From positions 186,001 through 250,000 of the forward strand of contig JAQXVO010000030.1 in NCBI GenBank assembly GCA_029224965.1: a DNA stretch of 64,000 nt, read 5' to 3'. Positions 8,709-17,640 of the stretch are shown here, in pieces (the first letter of the stretch is position 1; every line of letters begins with the position of its first letter). Both the position numbers and the translations under genes were made by a program. Origin of the DNA: Lachnospiraceae bacterium (lineage in GTDB: Bacteria > Bacillota > Clostridia > Lachnospirales > Lachnospiraceae). The notes beneath the pieces are model-generated. The model saw only the letters and a list, made by a program, of their open reading frames with translations. It did no database searches and was not told the origin of the DNA.

Positions 8709-8843
8709 TTCTGCCGGATCTTATGAAATTCTCTGAAAGCCGAAGCTGCTTCCCGGGCATTTTATGAAAAACCGAAAAGACTGTTGGCTTCGATTCAATT
8801 TTCGATTCGTTCTGAATCAATCCGTCAATATCAATCCATCAGA

Positions 8844-9650
8844 TCAGCCTCTGGTCAGCTTGGTACGGATCTTGGTAGAAATAAATTCTACGATCAGAAC
8901 CAGGATTACCAGTCCGAGGAGGATGGCTCCGGCTTCATTCCAGCGGTAGGACTGCATGGCAAAGAGCAGAGGAGCACCGATACCGCCGGCACCTACAAGG
9001 CCGAGGACGGTAGCATCACGGAGATTGATGTCAAAACGATAGATAGCTGTGGATGCAAAGTTCGGAGCCAGCTGGGGAAGTATACCGTGACGGATCTTCT
9101 GCCAGGTGGTGCATCCTGCCGCATCCAGTGATTCCAGGATCTTGGTGTCCAGATCCTCGATGGCCTCGGTATACATTTTCGAAACCATGCCGACCGAGCA
9201 GAGGGACATGGTCAGAAGTCCTGCGAAGGGGCCGGGGCCTGTTACGGAGATGAACATGAGTCCGTAGATCAGAGACGGAATGGTCCGGATGGCCATGACG
9301 ATCAGACGGCCGATAAAGGCGATGGGCTTGGGTACCAGGTTCTGGGCGGTCAGGAAGGCGAAGGGAATGGAAATAACGGCTCCGACAACAGTACCCAGGA
9401 AGGCAATACATACAGTCTCCAGAAGGAGATAGGGAATGCCCTGCTTGGTCAGATTGAAGAGAGACATATCCGGATGAAAGATACCAGACAGGATATTTCC
9501 TGCGATCTTGGCGCCGTTTTCTGTGGTACCGCTGGACTCCATGGAGCTTCCGCTCCAGATCATCAGGATTGCTACGATAACAACGATAGTCAGATACCAG
9601 ACCCACTTCCGCGGACGGGAAGCGTAGGCTTTTTCAATACGTTCGTTCAT
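8844..9650 (-). CDS. phnE: PhnE-type ABC transporter permease (second copy)
   Basis: This 268-residue membrane protein is the permease of a phosphonate/phosphite-type importer. It has about six hydrophobic segments, and near the C-terminal third the permease EAA-type loop reads ESLDAAGCTTWQKIRHGILP. AAGGAGG precedes its start. It follows the other permease gene after 13 bases, so the importer probably uses a PhnE heterodimer. It is the last gene of the unit. About 135 bases of untranslated sequence follow before the terminator. Confidence 0.93.
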   Translation of the reverse strand: MNERIEKAYASRPRKWVWYLTIVVIVAILMIWSGSSMESSGTTENGAKIAGNILSGIFHPDMSLFNLTKQGIPYLLLETVCIAFLGTVVGAVISIPFAFLTAQNLVPKPIAFIGRLIVMAIRTIPSLIYGLMFISVTGPGPFAGLLTMSLCSVGMVSKMYTEAIEDLDTKILESLDAAGCTTWQKIRHGILPQLAPNFASTAIYRFDINLRDATVLGLVGAGGIGAPLLFAMQSYRWNEAGAILLGLVILVLIVEFISTKIRTKLTRG

Positions 9651-9663
9651 TTATGCTTCCTCC

Positions 9664-10485
9664 TTAGACAAGCCGCTTACGGATGGCCCGGCTGATGGTT
9701 TCGATGATGAAGACGGTGACATAAAGGGCAACCAGGATCATTCCGACACTCGGATAGGCTCTCCATGCGACACGCTCATTCAGGATCAGGCCAAGACCGC
9801 CGGCTCCGACGTAACCTAAGATGGCTGCATAACGGACATTACCTTCGAAATTGAAGAGGGACTGGGACAGATAGGTCGGCATGACCTGAGGAATAATAGC
9901 CTTCATAAAGGCCTGCGGCTTGGTGCATCCCATAGCCTCCATGGCTTCGAAGGATCCCATATCTGCGGTCTCGATCTCTTCATAGAGAATCTTTCCGATA
10001 TAGGCAAAGGAGAAAACGCCGATGGCAATGGAGCCTGCGATGGTTCCCAGGCCCCAGATATTGGTGGCAACCAGGGCGATAACCAGGGTCGGCAGGGTAC
10101 GTACAATACTAAGGAAAAGCTTGGTAATGACATTGACAACCCTGCTTCTTACAATATTGCTGCTGGCCAGGAAGGCAAAGGGGATAACCACAACCGATCC
10201 GATGAAGGATCCGATCAGAGACATCTTGATGGTATCCATCAGAGGTCCCCAGACCTTTGCCATGTATTTGGTGTCCGGCGGGAACATGGATCCGAGCATA
10301 GACCAGAAATTTCCCATATTCTGTGACAGGATCGCGAAGTTAAATCCGGTGATCTTCACCGACAGAATGGTCATTGCGATGATGGCTGCCCAGATAAAGG
10401 GAGCTCTTGACCGCTTCTGGGAAACCGTCTTGCCGTTGGGAAGCTTATATTCCTTAGGACGAAAGATCTTATCATACAGACTCAT
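9664..10485 (-). CDS. phnE: PhnE-type ABC transporter permease (first copy)
   Basis: This 273-residue permease is homologous to its neighbour, with the coupling-loop signature EAMEAMGCTKPQAFMKAIIPQ and several hydrophobic segments. The first 30 residues are a cytoplasmic, basic extension (PKEYKLPNGKTVSQKR). AAGGAGG precedes the start. It begins 2 bases after the phnC stop codon, so coupling to phnC translation is likely. What the transporter carries (phosphonate, phosphite or another phosphorus compound) cannot be read from the sequence. Confidence 0.93.
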   Translation of the reverse strand: MSLYDKIFRPKEYKLPNGKTVSQKRSRAPFIWAAIIAMTILSVKITGFNFAILSQNMGNFWSMLGSMFPPDTKYMAKVWGPLMDTIKMSLIGSFIGSVVVIPFAFLASSNIVRSRVVNVITKLFLSIVRTLPTLVIALVATNIWGLGTIAGSIAIGVFSFAYIGKILYEEIETADMGSFEAMEAMGCTKPQAFMKAIIPQVMPTYLSQSLFNFEGNVRYAAILGYVGAGGLGLILNERVAWRAYPSVGMILVALYVTVFIIETISRAIRKRLV

Positions 10486-10487
10486 AT

Positions 10488-11240
10488 TCAGGCTTCCTCC
10501 TTATTTCCTCCCTGGTAGACCTTCTCGAGAACCTCCTCGGTTACCTCAGAAGCAGGTCCGTCATAGACGACCTCGCCGGCACGGATGCCGATGACACGGG
10601 TCGCATACTGGAGAGCCAGGTCAATATGGTGGATATTGATGAGAATGGTGATATTGTCCTCTTCATTGATCCTCTTGAAATCGCCCATAACTGACTTTGC
10701 AGTGATGGGGTCCAGAGAAGCGACCGGCTCGTCGGCCAGGATGATCTTGGGATTCTGTGCCAGGGTCCGGGCCAGGGCAACACGCTGCTGCTGGCCGCCG
10801 GAAAGCTGATCGGCACGAACGAAAGCCTTGTCGAGAATGCCGACCTTGTCAAGACATTCCAGAGCCTTCATCTTCTCTTCCTTGGTATAGATGCCAAATG
10901 TAGACCGAAACCAGGGCATGTCCGGAACAAATGCCGTCAGTACATTCTTGATGACGGTGGTCCTGGTGATCAGGTTGAAAGACTGGAAAATCATTCCGAT
11001 CTTCCGACGGAACTGACGCAGGCTCTTGCCCTGCAGAGTCATGACATCGACACCATCGACCGTAAGCTTTCCTTCTGTCACATCATGCATACGGTTTACG
11101 GTCCGAAGCAGGGTAGACTTACCTGCACCGGACAATCCGATGATGGCTACAAATTCGCCCTGTTCGATTTTCAGGTTTACGTTTTTCAGGCCCTGAAAGC
11201 CGTTCGGGTATCTCTTACCTACATTCTCGAACTGAATCAT
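10488..11240 (-). CDS. phnC: PhnC-type ABC transporter ATP-binding protein
   Basis: This 250-residue ATPase has Walker A GLSGAGKST (about residues 35-43), the signature LSGGQQQRVALAR, Walker B IILADEPVASLDP and the switch histidine in NIHHIDLA. It energises the two PhnE permeases encoded directly after it. It lies 228 bases downstream of phnD with a terminator between, so its expression depends on read-through or an unseen promoter. An imperfect inverted repeat at 11291-11312 (GGAGTACCGT and its near-complement) lies in the leader. Confidence 0.94.
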   Translation of the reverse strand: MIQFENVGKRYPNGFQGLKNVNLKIEQGEFVAIIGLSGAGKSTLLRTVNRMHDVTEGKLTVDGVDVMTLQGKSLRQFRRKIGMIFQSFNLITRTTVIKNVLTAFVPDMPWFRSTFGIYTKEEKMKALECLDKVGILDKAFVRADQLSGGQQQRVALARTLAQNPKIILADEPVASLDPITAKSVMGDFKRINEEDNITILINIHHIDLALQYATRVIGIRAGEVVYDGPASEVTEEVLEKVYQGGNKEEA

Positions 11241-11417
11241 ACTCTTTTTCTCTCTTCTTCTTTCTTAGTCAGACCACTTGACGGACATGGAGTACCGTAA
11301 AACAGTACCCACAGCCGGACCGCAATAAATAAGTCCGCCTGGTTTCAGCAGCAGATGTAATTATTCTACACCCATAGGCAATACATACGGGTTTATTTTA
11401 CACTAAATTTCCCGCAT

Positions 11418-11451
11418 AAAAAAGGGCGGAGAACCACTCTCCGCCTTTTTT
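11418..11451 (-). terminator. Intrinsic terminator between phnD and phnC
   Basis: GGCGGAGA (11425-11432) and TCTCCGCC (11438-11445) form an 8-bp stem flanked by A6 and T6, so it can act on either strand. On the minus strand it lies 18 bases after the phnD stop codon. Partial read-through would give more binding protein than permease and ATPase, a common arrangement for importers. Confidence 0.88.
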
Positions 11452-11468
11452 CATGAGTCAATATTAAA

Positions 11469-12518
11469 TTATTTGCTGCTTGTCTCTTCGATCAGCTTCT
11501 GGGCCTCACGCTCGGAATCGTAATCGGAAGACTTGGCAATCTTGTATCCCTCATGAGAATAGATAGCGATAACCTGCTTGCCCTCGTCGGTTTTGGCGAT
11601 GTTGATGAAAGCAGTCTGCAGAGCCTTCTTCAGTCCGTCGCTCATGTTCGGAGACTTCTTGGATACAGAAATGGTATCATTGTAGATTGCAGGAGTTACA
11701 CCGATGACATTGGTATCATCCCAGATGGAATTGGTCATGCCGTAGGTATCATTCCACTTGGACTCATAGTCACGACGGGCATCTGCATAGCAGCAGACGA
11801 CGTCAACCTGACCGGAAGCCAGCTGTGCGAATGCGGTACCATAGGAATCAGCCTGTACTGCATGGGAAAGCTCGGTGATGTTGTGCTTATAGTGCTTGGA
11901 CAGCCACAGAGACGGATATACATATCCGGCCGGGCTGGTAGAGCTCATGATGGACCAGTTTGCGCTGTTCAGGTCATCCCAGGTAAGCTTCTTGCCATTG
12001 TTGACCTTGTCTGCCAGTTCCTTACCCTTTGCGGAAGGACCTGCGATCATCAGAGCACGATAAGAAGTAGCCTGCTTGTCAACTGCTGTGGTAGGCTTGT
12101 TGTCGTTCCAGTCCTTTGCAGAATCGGAATCATTGTTTAAGCCCTTTCTAGTTGCAGTCAGGATAACATCTGCACCGTCATCATAAAGTACATAGGTGGA
12201 TCCCGGAATAACACCGATATCGGTGGTGCCGGCAACCAGTGCCTGTCCCACGGCATCGAAGCTGGTTCCTACAGAAATATCAACAGAACCGACATTGTAG
12301 CCTTCCTTCTTCAGCTCATCCTTGAGAAGGTTCTTCAGAGGCTCGGTAGCTGTGATGATCTCATCCGGTTCACGGGACGGAACGAAAGCGATCGACAGCT
12401 TGTCGATGTTCTTGTTATCCTTCTTGGAAGATGATGTTGTGGACTTTGTACTTCCGCAGCCGGCAAGAATGCCTACTGACATAGCTGCTGTCAGTGCAAG
12501 AGCAAGTACTTTCTTCAT
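11469..12518 (-). CDS. phnD: PhnD-type substrate-binding lipoprotein
   Basis: This 349-residue lipoprotein has a signal peptide and lipobox (GILAGCGST, Cys21), so the mature protein is anchored to the outer face of the membrane. The family motif KLSIAFVPSREPDE, the TDIGVIPGSTYVLY segment and ISVSKKSP match PhnD-type phosphonate/phosphite-binding proteins. It delivers substrate to the PhnCE1E2 transporter. GGAGGAAA precedes the ATG. It has its own promoter and a structured leader. The ligand is not determined by the sequence. Confidence 0.93.
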   Translation of the reverse strand: MKKVLALALTAAMSVGILAGCGSTKSTTSSSKKDNKNIDKLSIAFVPSREPDEIITATEPLKNLLKDELKKEGYNVGSVDISVGTSFDAVGQALVAGTTDIGVIPGSTYVLYDDGADVILTATRKGLNNDSDSAKDWNDNKPTTAVDKQATSYRALMIAGPSAKGKELADKVNNGKKLTWDDLNSANWSIMSSTSPAGYVYPSLWLSKHYKHNITELSHAVQADSYGTAFAQLASGQVDVVCCYADARRDYESKWNDTYGMTNSIWDDTNVIGVTPAIYNDTISVSKKSPNMSDGLKKALQTAFINIAKTDEGKQVIAIYSHEGYKIAKSSDYDSEREAQKLIEETSSK

Positions 12519-12534
12519 TAATTTCCTCCATTTC

Positions 12535-12647
12535 GGGCTTATGCCCAGATCCTAAATTGCGCTTGAGAGGTCTTCATTTCTTTCCGGAATCCTCAGCCGG
12601 AAAATCTCTGAAGCCGCCCTGCGGCTTTCCCTCTTTCGCACAGCGAC
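12535..12647 (-). promoter_or_regulatory. Structured leader RNA of phnD (candidate riboswitch)
   Basis: Between the phnD promoter and start codon, the minus-strand RNA can fold into a three-way junction. A basal stem pairs TGCG and AGAGG (about 12628-12641) with CCTCT and CGCA (about 12560-12573). It encloses one 7-bp hairpin AAGCCGC/GCGGCTT with a 3-base loop (12611-12627) and one 7-bp hairpin TTTCCGG/CCGGAAA with a 9-base loop (12581-12603). A further hairpin GGGC-ATAA-GCCC (12535-12546) lies just before the ribosome binding site, where it could control translation. I do not recognise it as a known riboswitch class. Confidence 0.5.
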
Positions 12648-12653
12648 ACGACA

Positions 12654-12682
12654 ATTATAAGATGCTCTTAAGTAAACTACAA
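12654..12682 (-). promoter_or_regulatory. phnD promoter
   Basis: On the minus strand TTGTAG (12677-12682), a 17-bp spacer and TATAAT (12654-12659) form a good vegetative promoter. The expected transcription start is near 12647, giving a leader of about 130 bases. Confidence 0.75.
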
Positions 12683-12798
12683 GATTTATTTTGGTTTTTT
12701 TACCGAAATTTTGCACAAATCTTATGAGCCTGTGATTTCAATATTCATTTCATAAATGATCTATTTACATATATCCTGGAATTTCCTTCAGATAAAAG

Positions 12799-15612
12799 TT
12801 AATGCACCGAGAACCAGTCCTCTCCGACCTCCATATCGATTTCCAGAGGCACAGCCAGATGAGCGGCACCCATCATTTCTTCCTTCAGGATGGTCTTCAC
12901 GGTCTCAAGCTCTTCCTTTTTTGCTTCGATCAGAAGCTCATCGTGGACCTGAAGAACCAGGCGGGAGGACAGGCCTTCCTTTGCCAGGCGGTCATGAACC
13001 CGGACCATGGCGATCTTAATGATGTCGGCTGCCGTGCCCTGAACCGGTGAATTCATGGCAACCCGTTCACCGAACTGTCTCTGCATGAAATTGCTGGACT
13101 TGAGCTCCGGAATGGGACGCCGTCTGCCGAAGAGGGTCTCTGCATAGCCCTTGTCTTTAGCCGACTGAACCAGGCCGTCCAGATAGATCTTCAGATCCGG
13201 ATAGGCCGCATAATAATTGTCAATGTACTCCTTGGCCTCCTTCTGCGAAATGTGCAGGTCCTGGCTGAGGCCGAAGGCCGAAATTCCGTAGACAATGCCG
13301 AAGTTGACCGCCTTGGCATTCCGCCGCTGCAGATCGGTAACCTCATCAAAAGGCGTATGGAAAACCAGAGACGCCGTCGACCGGTGAATATCCTGGCCGT
13401 TGAGATAGGCCTGGATCAGATTCTTATCCCCGGACAGATGGGCCAGCACCCGAAGCTCGATCTGGGAATAGTCGGCATCCAGATAAATATAGCCCGGAGC
13501 CGGGTGAAAGACTTTACGGATCTTCTTTCCGAGCTCCATACGGACTGGTATGTTCTGGAGATTGGGATTGGTGCTGGAAATCCGGCCGGTCGCCGTGACC
13601 TTCTGCTGAAAGGTCGAATGCACTCTCCCATCGGGAGCCAGGCATTCCGAAAGTCCATCGACATAGGTGGATTTGAGCTTAGAGTATTTCCGGTAGTCCA
13701 GAATATGCTGGACGATGGGATTCCAGGGAGCCAGCCGTTCCAGAACATCTGCTGCTGTTGAATAGCCGGTCTTGGTCTTCTTTCCGCCCGGAATGGCCAT
13801 CTTTTCAAAGAGAATCGTTGAAAGCTGCTTGGGCGAATTGATATTGAACTTTTCGCCGGCCTCTTCATAGATCTCAGCCTCCAGGCTCTCCATTTCCTTC
13901 TGGAGAACCGTGCCGTAGGCGATCAGAGCATCCCGGTCCATTTCCATGCCGAGCTTTTCCATGTCAGACAGGGTGAAGACCAGGGGCAGCTCAATCTTCT
14001 GATAGAGATCCCCGGCACCGACCTCGGAGAGCTTTTGGTTCAGGGCCTCGGGTGCCCGGGCGGCTGCCAGGGCCGACAGAGCCGTAAGCTTTAAGAGATT
14101 TTCTGTCAGGCTGTCATCCGAGGGATCCATGGCCTTGGCCATCTTGGTTTTCCCCAGGGTTTCTTCCATAGAAGGAATGGTGAGATCCAGGAAATTCTTG
14201 GCGATCTCATCCATGGGATAGGCCGACTGGAGGGGATCCAGAAGGTAGGCTGCCACGCCGTCATCATAGAAGGACTGATAATTCAGGGAATGGTCCTTGA
14301 CATGAGAGCTTGCCGTTTCCGGGAAAAGACTTAAGTATTCCTTGACATCGGCCATGGAAAACATGCAGCCCTTCTGTCTTAATTCCTCGATTGACTTCAG
14401 GAGCAGATCCTGACTCAGGCCGGCAACGCCCTTCCAGCCCTCCGCCACAATCATGCCAAGCTCCATGCCGGCATCCGGGATTCCGACCCAGGTCTTCTTT
14501 CCGTCCGACAGGGCAAAAACCCGGATCCGCTTCTCCCAGATCAGGAAATGCAGACCGATGACGCCATTTATGGAATTCTCTTCAGAATTTCCTTGCGCCT
14601 GCTTTTTCAAATCTTTTTCAGATCCTGCTTCCGAATTTCCACCATTTTCTTCATACAGAGAAGACAGATGAGCAAGCACCTTTTTAAAGTCCTCCAGACT
14701 TCCGATGGTTTCGATTTCAGACTCCAGCTTCTCTTCTTCTTTTGATCCGACCGAGAAGCGGGGAAGCAGATTCTTGAAATCCCATTCCCGGCAGAGTTCA
14801 AAGGCCTTCTCGGTATAGAGATCACCAAGCCTGGCTTCCTTCAGAGAAAGCTTTACATCGGCTTCCGTATTGATCGTGGCCAGCTTTTTCGAAAGAATGG
14901 CCTGATCATAGTATTCTCTCAGATTCTTCTGGGCCCGGGGCGGTTTGATTTCATCGATATGAGCATAGGCATTTTCCACCGTCTGATAGGACTGGATGAT
15001 GGCGGTCGCCGTCTTCTCTCCAATGGAGGGAACACCCGGAATGTTATCGGCAGTATCACCCCAGAGAGCCTTGACATCGATGAATTCGGTCGGTGTTACG
15101 CCCTTGGCTTCGACGACATCTTTTGCGTAATAGTCTTCGATCTCGGTTCCGGTCTTCTTGGTCTTCGGAATGGAGATCTTGACATGGTCCGTGGCCAGCT
15201 GGAGCAGATCCCGGTCACCAGAAACGATGGTGACCTCGAAGCCCGCCTTTTCCGCCTGAACGGACAGGGTTCCCAGGATATCGTCGGCTTCCAGACCGGC
15301 CTGCTTTACTATGGGAACACCCATAGCCGTCAGCATTTCCTGAATCATGGGAACCTGTTCCTTTAATTCCGGATCCATGGGATGGCGGGTTCCTTTATAT
15401 TCCTTGTACATCTCATGACGGAAGGTCGGTGCCGAGACATCGAAGGCCACGGCAAAATGATCCGGCTTCTCGCTGTCGATGTATTTAAACATCATGTTCA
15501 GGAAGCCGTAGACCGCATTGGTATGCTGGCCCTTCGAATTGGTAAGATCCGGCAGACCGTAATAGGCCCGGTTTAAAATGCTGTGACCGTCGATTAATAA
15601 TAGCTTGCTCAA
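12799..15612 (-). CDS. polA: DNA polymerase I
   Basis: This 937-residue polymerase repairs DNA and processes Okazaki fragments. The N-terminal 5'-3' exonuclease is intact (LLIDGHSILNRAYYG, GLEADDILG, VSGDRDLLQ). The middle 3'-5' exonuclease domain lacks the catalytic DxE and reads GVIGLHFLIWEKR, so proofreading is presumably absent, as in Bacillus PolA. The polymerase motifs DYSQIELRVLAHLSGD, RRNAKAVNFGIVYG and LQVHDELLIEA are present. A hydrophilic linker rich in Ser, Glu and Gly (about residues 318-348) precedes the dead exonuclease domain. The start is TTG, with AGGAG six bases upstream. Confidence 0.97.
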   Translation of the reverse strand: MSKLLLIDGHSILNRAYYGLPDLTNSKGQHTNAVYGFLNMMFKYIDSEKPDHFAVAFDVSAPTFRHEMYKEYKGTRHPMDPELKEQVPMIQEMLTAMGVPIVKQAGLEADDILGTLSVQAEKAGFEVTIVSGDRDLLQLATDHVKISIPKTKKTGTEIEDYYAKDVVEAKGVTPTEFIDVKALWGDTADNIPGVPSIGEKTATAIIQSYQTVENAYAHIDEIKPPRAQKNLREYYDQAILSKKLATINTEADVKLSLKEARLGDLYTEKAFELCREWDFKNLLPRFSVGSKEEEKLESEIETIGSLEDFKKVLAHLSSLYEENGGNSEAGSEKDLKKQAQGNSEENSINGVIGLHFLIWEKRIRVFALSDGKKTWVGIPDAGMELGMIVAEGWKGVAGLSQDLLLKSIEELRQKGCMFSMADVKEYLSLFPETASSHVKDHSLNYQSFYDDGVAAYLLDPLQSAYPMDEIAKNFLDLTIPSMEETLGKTKMAKAMDPSDDSLTENLLKLTALSALAAARAPEALNQKLSEVGAGDLYQKIELPLVFTLSDMEKLGMEMDRDALIAYGTVLQKEMESLEAEIYEEAGEKFNINSPKQLSTILFEKMAIPGGKKTKTGYSTAADVLERLAPWNPIVQHILDYRKYSKLKSTYVDGLSECLAPDGRVHSTFQQKVTATGRISSTNPNLQNIPVRMELGKKIRKVFHPAPGYIYLDADYSQIELRVLAHLSGDKNLIQAYLNGQDIHRSTASLVFHTPFDEVTDLQRRNAKAVNFGIVYGISAFGLSQDLHISQKEAKEYIDNYYAAYPDLKIYLDGLVQSAKDKGYAETLFGRRRPIPELKSSNFMQRQFGERVAMNSPVQGTAADIIKIAMVRVHDRLAKEGLSSRLVLQVHDELLIEAKKEELETVKTILKEEMMGAAHLAVPLEIDMEVGEDWFSVH

Positions 15613-15733
15613 GTGTCTCTCCTAGTCTGAATCTTTATGTAAACTGTCTCTGATTTTCTGTCCTGTCTTCGAACTTCTGTCCTCGTCTTGTCTTTCAGGC
15701 CTGCAGTTTCTGGCTCATTGAATCAATAGAATT

Positions 15734-17359
15734 CTATTTGTCCCACTTGTCGCAGAGAGCGTTGATCTGATCTGCGAAGCGGGCCATATCCTTGTTGGCA
15801 AGGCCTGCACTCTTTCGAATGATGGCCATCAGGCGCTGGCCGGCAGCCACAAGACGGTTGTAGATCTGAAGTCCGCTCTTGGCGCCCTTGCTCCTGGTCT
15901 CATGGCGGACGGATACCTTCTCACGCTTGATCCGGCTGCCTTCCTTGATCTGCTCACCTGTGAGCAGATCCCAGCTGTCGCCGGAATAGGGAGCCACGGC
16001 ATCGAAGCCGTAGGTATCATGAACCAGCTTGGCATAATGATCTGTTACCTCATCCTGGCCATGGACAACAAAGACCTTCCTGGGCGGATTCTCCTTAAAG
16101 TGACCGATCCAGTCCAGAAGATGGGGCTGGTCAGCATGGCCGCTGATGCCGGGCAGATTTTCAATCGTCGCATTGACCTCAATTTCCTCACCGAAGATCC
16201 TGACATGCTTGGCGCCGTGAAGGAGATTGAAACCCAGGGTTCCCGGAACCTGATAGCCGACGAAGAGAATGGTGGATTCCGGCCGCCAGAGATTGTGCTT
16301 TAAGTGATGGCGGATACGGCCGGCCTCGCACATACCGGATGCGGAAATGATCACCTTGGGCCGCATATTGAAGTTGATCATCTTCGATTCCTCGGGTGTT
16401 ACGGCGACGCGGAGACCCGGGAAGGAAATGGGGTTGATACCACGGGATACCAGATCCATGGCCTCTTCGTCGAAGCACTCGGAAATATTCTTGGAGAAAA
16501 TGTTAGTGGCTTCGACCGCCAGCGGGCTGTCCATGTAGACCTCGAAATCGTCCATCTGGGGAATCAGATGATCTTCCTTGATCTTACGGATGAAGTAAAG
16601 CATCTCCTGGGTACGGCCGACGGAAAAGGCAGGAATGACAAGATTTCCTCCTCCCTGCAGAGTCTTTCGGATGACCTCGGCCAAAGCCTTGGCATAATCG
16701 GCCGGCTTATCATGAACCCGGTCTCCGTAGGTGGACTCGGTCAGAACATAATCCGCATCTGTAATGAATTCCGGATCCTTGATCAGGGGCTGGTCTACAT
16801 TTCCTATATCGCCCGAGAAGACCATCTTAACCTCATGATCGTCCTCCCGGAGCCACATCTCGATTGAGGAGGATCCGAGCAGATGGCCGGCATCGACGAA
16901 ACGGATGGTAATGCCGTCGCAGACCTGGATCTTCATGTGGTAGTGGCAGGGAACGAACTGGGTCAGAACCTTCTCCGCATCCTCTACAGTGTAGAGGGGT
17001 TCGATCAGCTCTCCGCCTGAACGGCGGGCCTTCCGGTTCTTCCACTCGGCCTCGGATTCCTGAATGTGGGCGGAATCCTTGAGCATGATGCCGCAGAGCT
17101 GGGTCGTGGCCTGGGTGGCGAAGACCTGTCCGCGGAAACCGTGATTATACATGAGCGGGATCAGACCGCTGTGGTCAATGTGTGCATGAGTGACGAAAAT
17201 ATAGTCCAGTTCGGATGCATTGACCGGAATCTCCTGGTTCTCGTAGATGTCAGCCCCCTGCTGCATTCCGCAGTCTACCAGGAATTTCTTTCCCGCCGCT
17301 TCCAGATAATGGCAGCTTCCCGTAACCTCATGATCGGCTCCAAGAAATTCAATAATCAT
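15734..17359 (-). CDS. MBL-fold beta-CASP RNA hydrolase
   Basis: This 541-residue protein has the metallo-beta-lactamase motif THAHIDHSGLIPL (about residues 54-66), followed by a beta-CASP domain and conserved elements such as SGMCEAGRIRHHL and GISGHADQPHLLDW near the end. Proteins of this group (COG1236, CPSF73-like) are exo- or endo-ribonucleases, but the bacterial members are poorly characterised. I start at MIIEFLGADHEVTGS, where homology begins, rather than seven codons earlier. A C-terminal stretch of about 90 residues after the catalytic core is basic and may bind RNA. Confidence 0.9.
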   Translation of the reverse strand: MIIEFLGADHEVTGSCHYLEAAGKKFLVDCGMQQGADIYENQEIPVNASELDYIFVTHAHIDHSGLIPLMYNHGFRGQVFATQATTQLCGIMLKDSAHIQESEAEWKNRKARRSGGELIEPLYTVEDAEKVLTQFVPCHYHMKIQVCDGITIRFVDAGHLLGSSSIEMWLREDDHEVKMVFSGDIGNVDQPLIKDPEFITDADYVLTESTYGDRVHDKPADYAKALAEVIRKTLQGGGNLVIPAFSVGRTQEMLYFIRKIKEDHLIPQMDDFEVYMDSPLAVEATNIFSKNISECFDEEAMDLVSRGINPISFPGLRVAVTPEESKMINFNMRPKVIISASGMCEAGRIRHHLKHNLWRPESTILFVGYQVPGTLGFNLLHGAKHVRIFGEEIEVNATIENLPGISGHADQPHLLDWIGHFKENPPRKVFVVHGQDEVTDHYAKLVHDTYGFDAVAPYSGDSWDLLTGEQIKEGSRIKREKVSVRHETRSKGAKSGLQIYNRLVAAGQRLMAIIRKSAGLANKDMARFADQINALCDKWDK

Positions 17360-17528
17360 AGAAACCCCCTTTTCCGGCAAGACTCCCCTATGTCTTATCC
17401 TTCATCAAGTCATAGAATTCAAGTCTCACCCATTGTGCCGCATAGTCTATGTCCTGCCCTCTGTCGCTTATCGATTCGGGCAGCTTCATTGTACCATAAG
17501 GAAAAGGGAATTGGCGGTTTCGGGCAAT

Positions 17529-17562
17529 AAAAAAGGCACGTAAGGTGACTTACATGCCTTTT
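17529..17562 (-). terminator. Terminator after ftsZ
   Basis: GGCACGTAAG (17535-17544) and CTTACATGCC (17549-17558) form a 10-bp stem with one imperfect pair and a 4-base loop. On the minus strand it is followed by a run of T, about 80 bases after the ftsZ stop codon. It marks the end of the division and cell-wall cluster. Confidence 0.85.
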
Positions 17563-17640
17563 CTTGTTCTATGAAATTGATGAGAAGAGATTTCCATCTG
17601 CTTCTGCCGGATCTTTACCGGTCAGATCATCTCTTATTAT

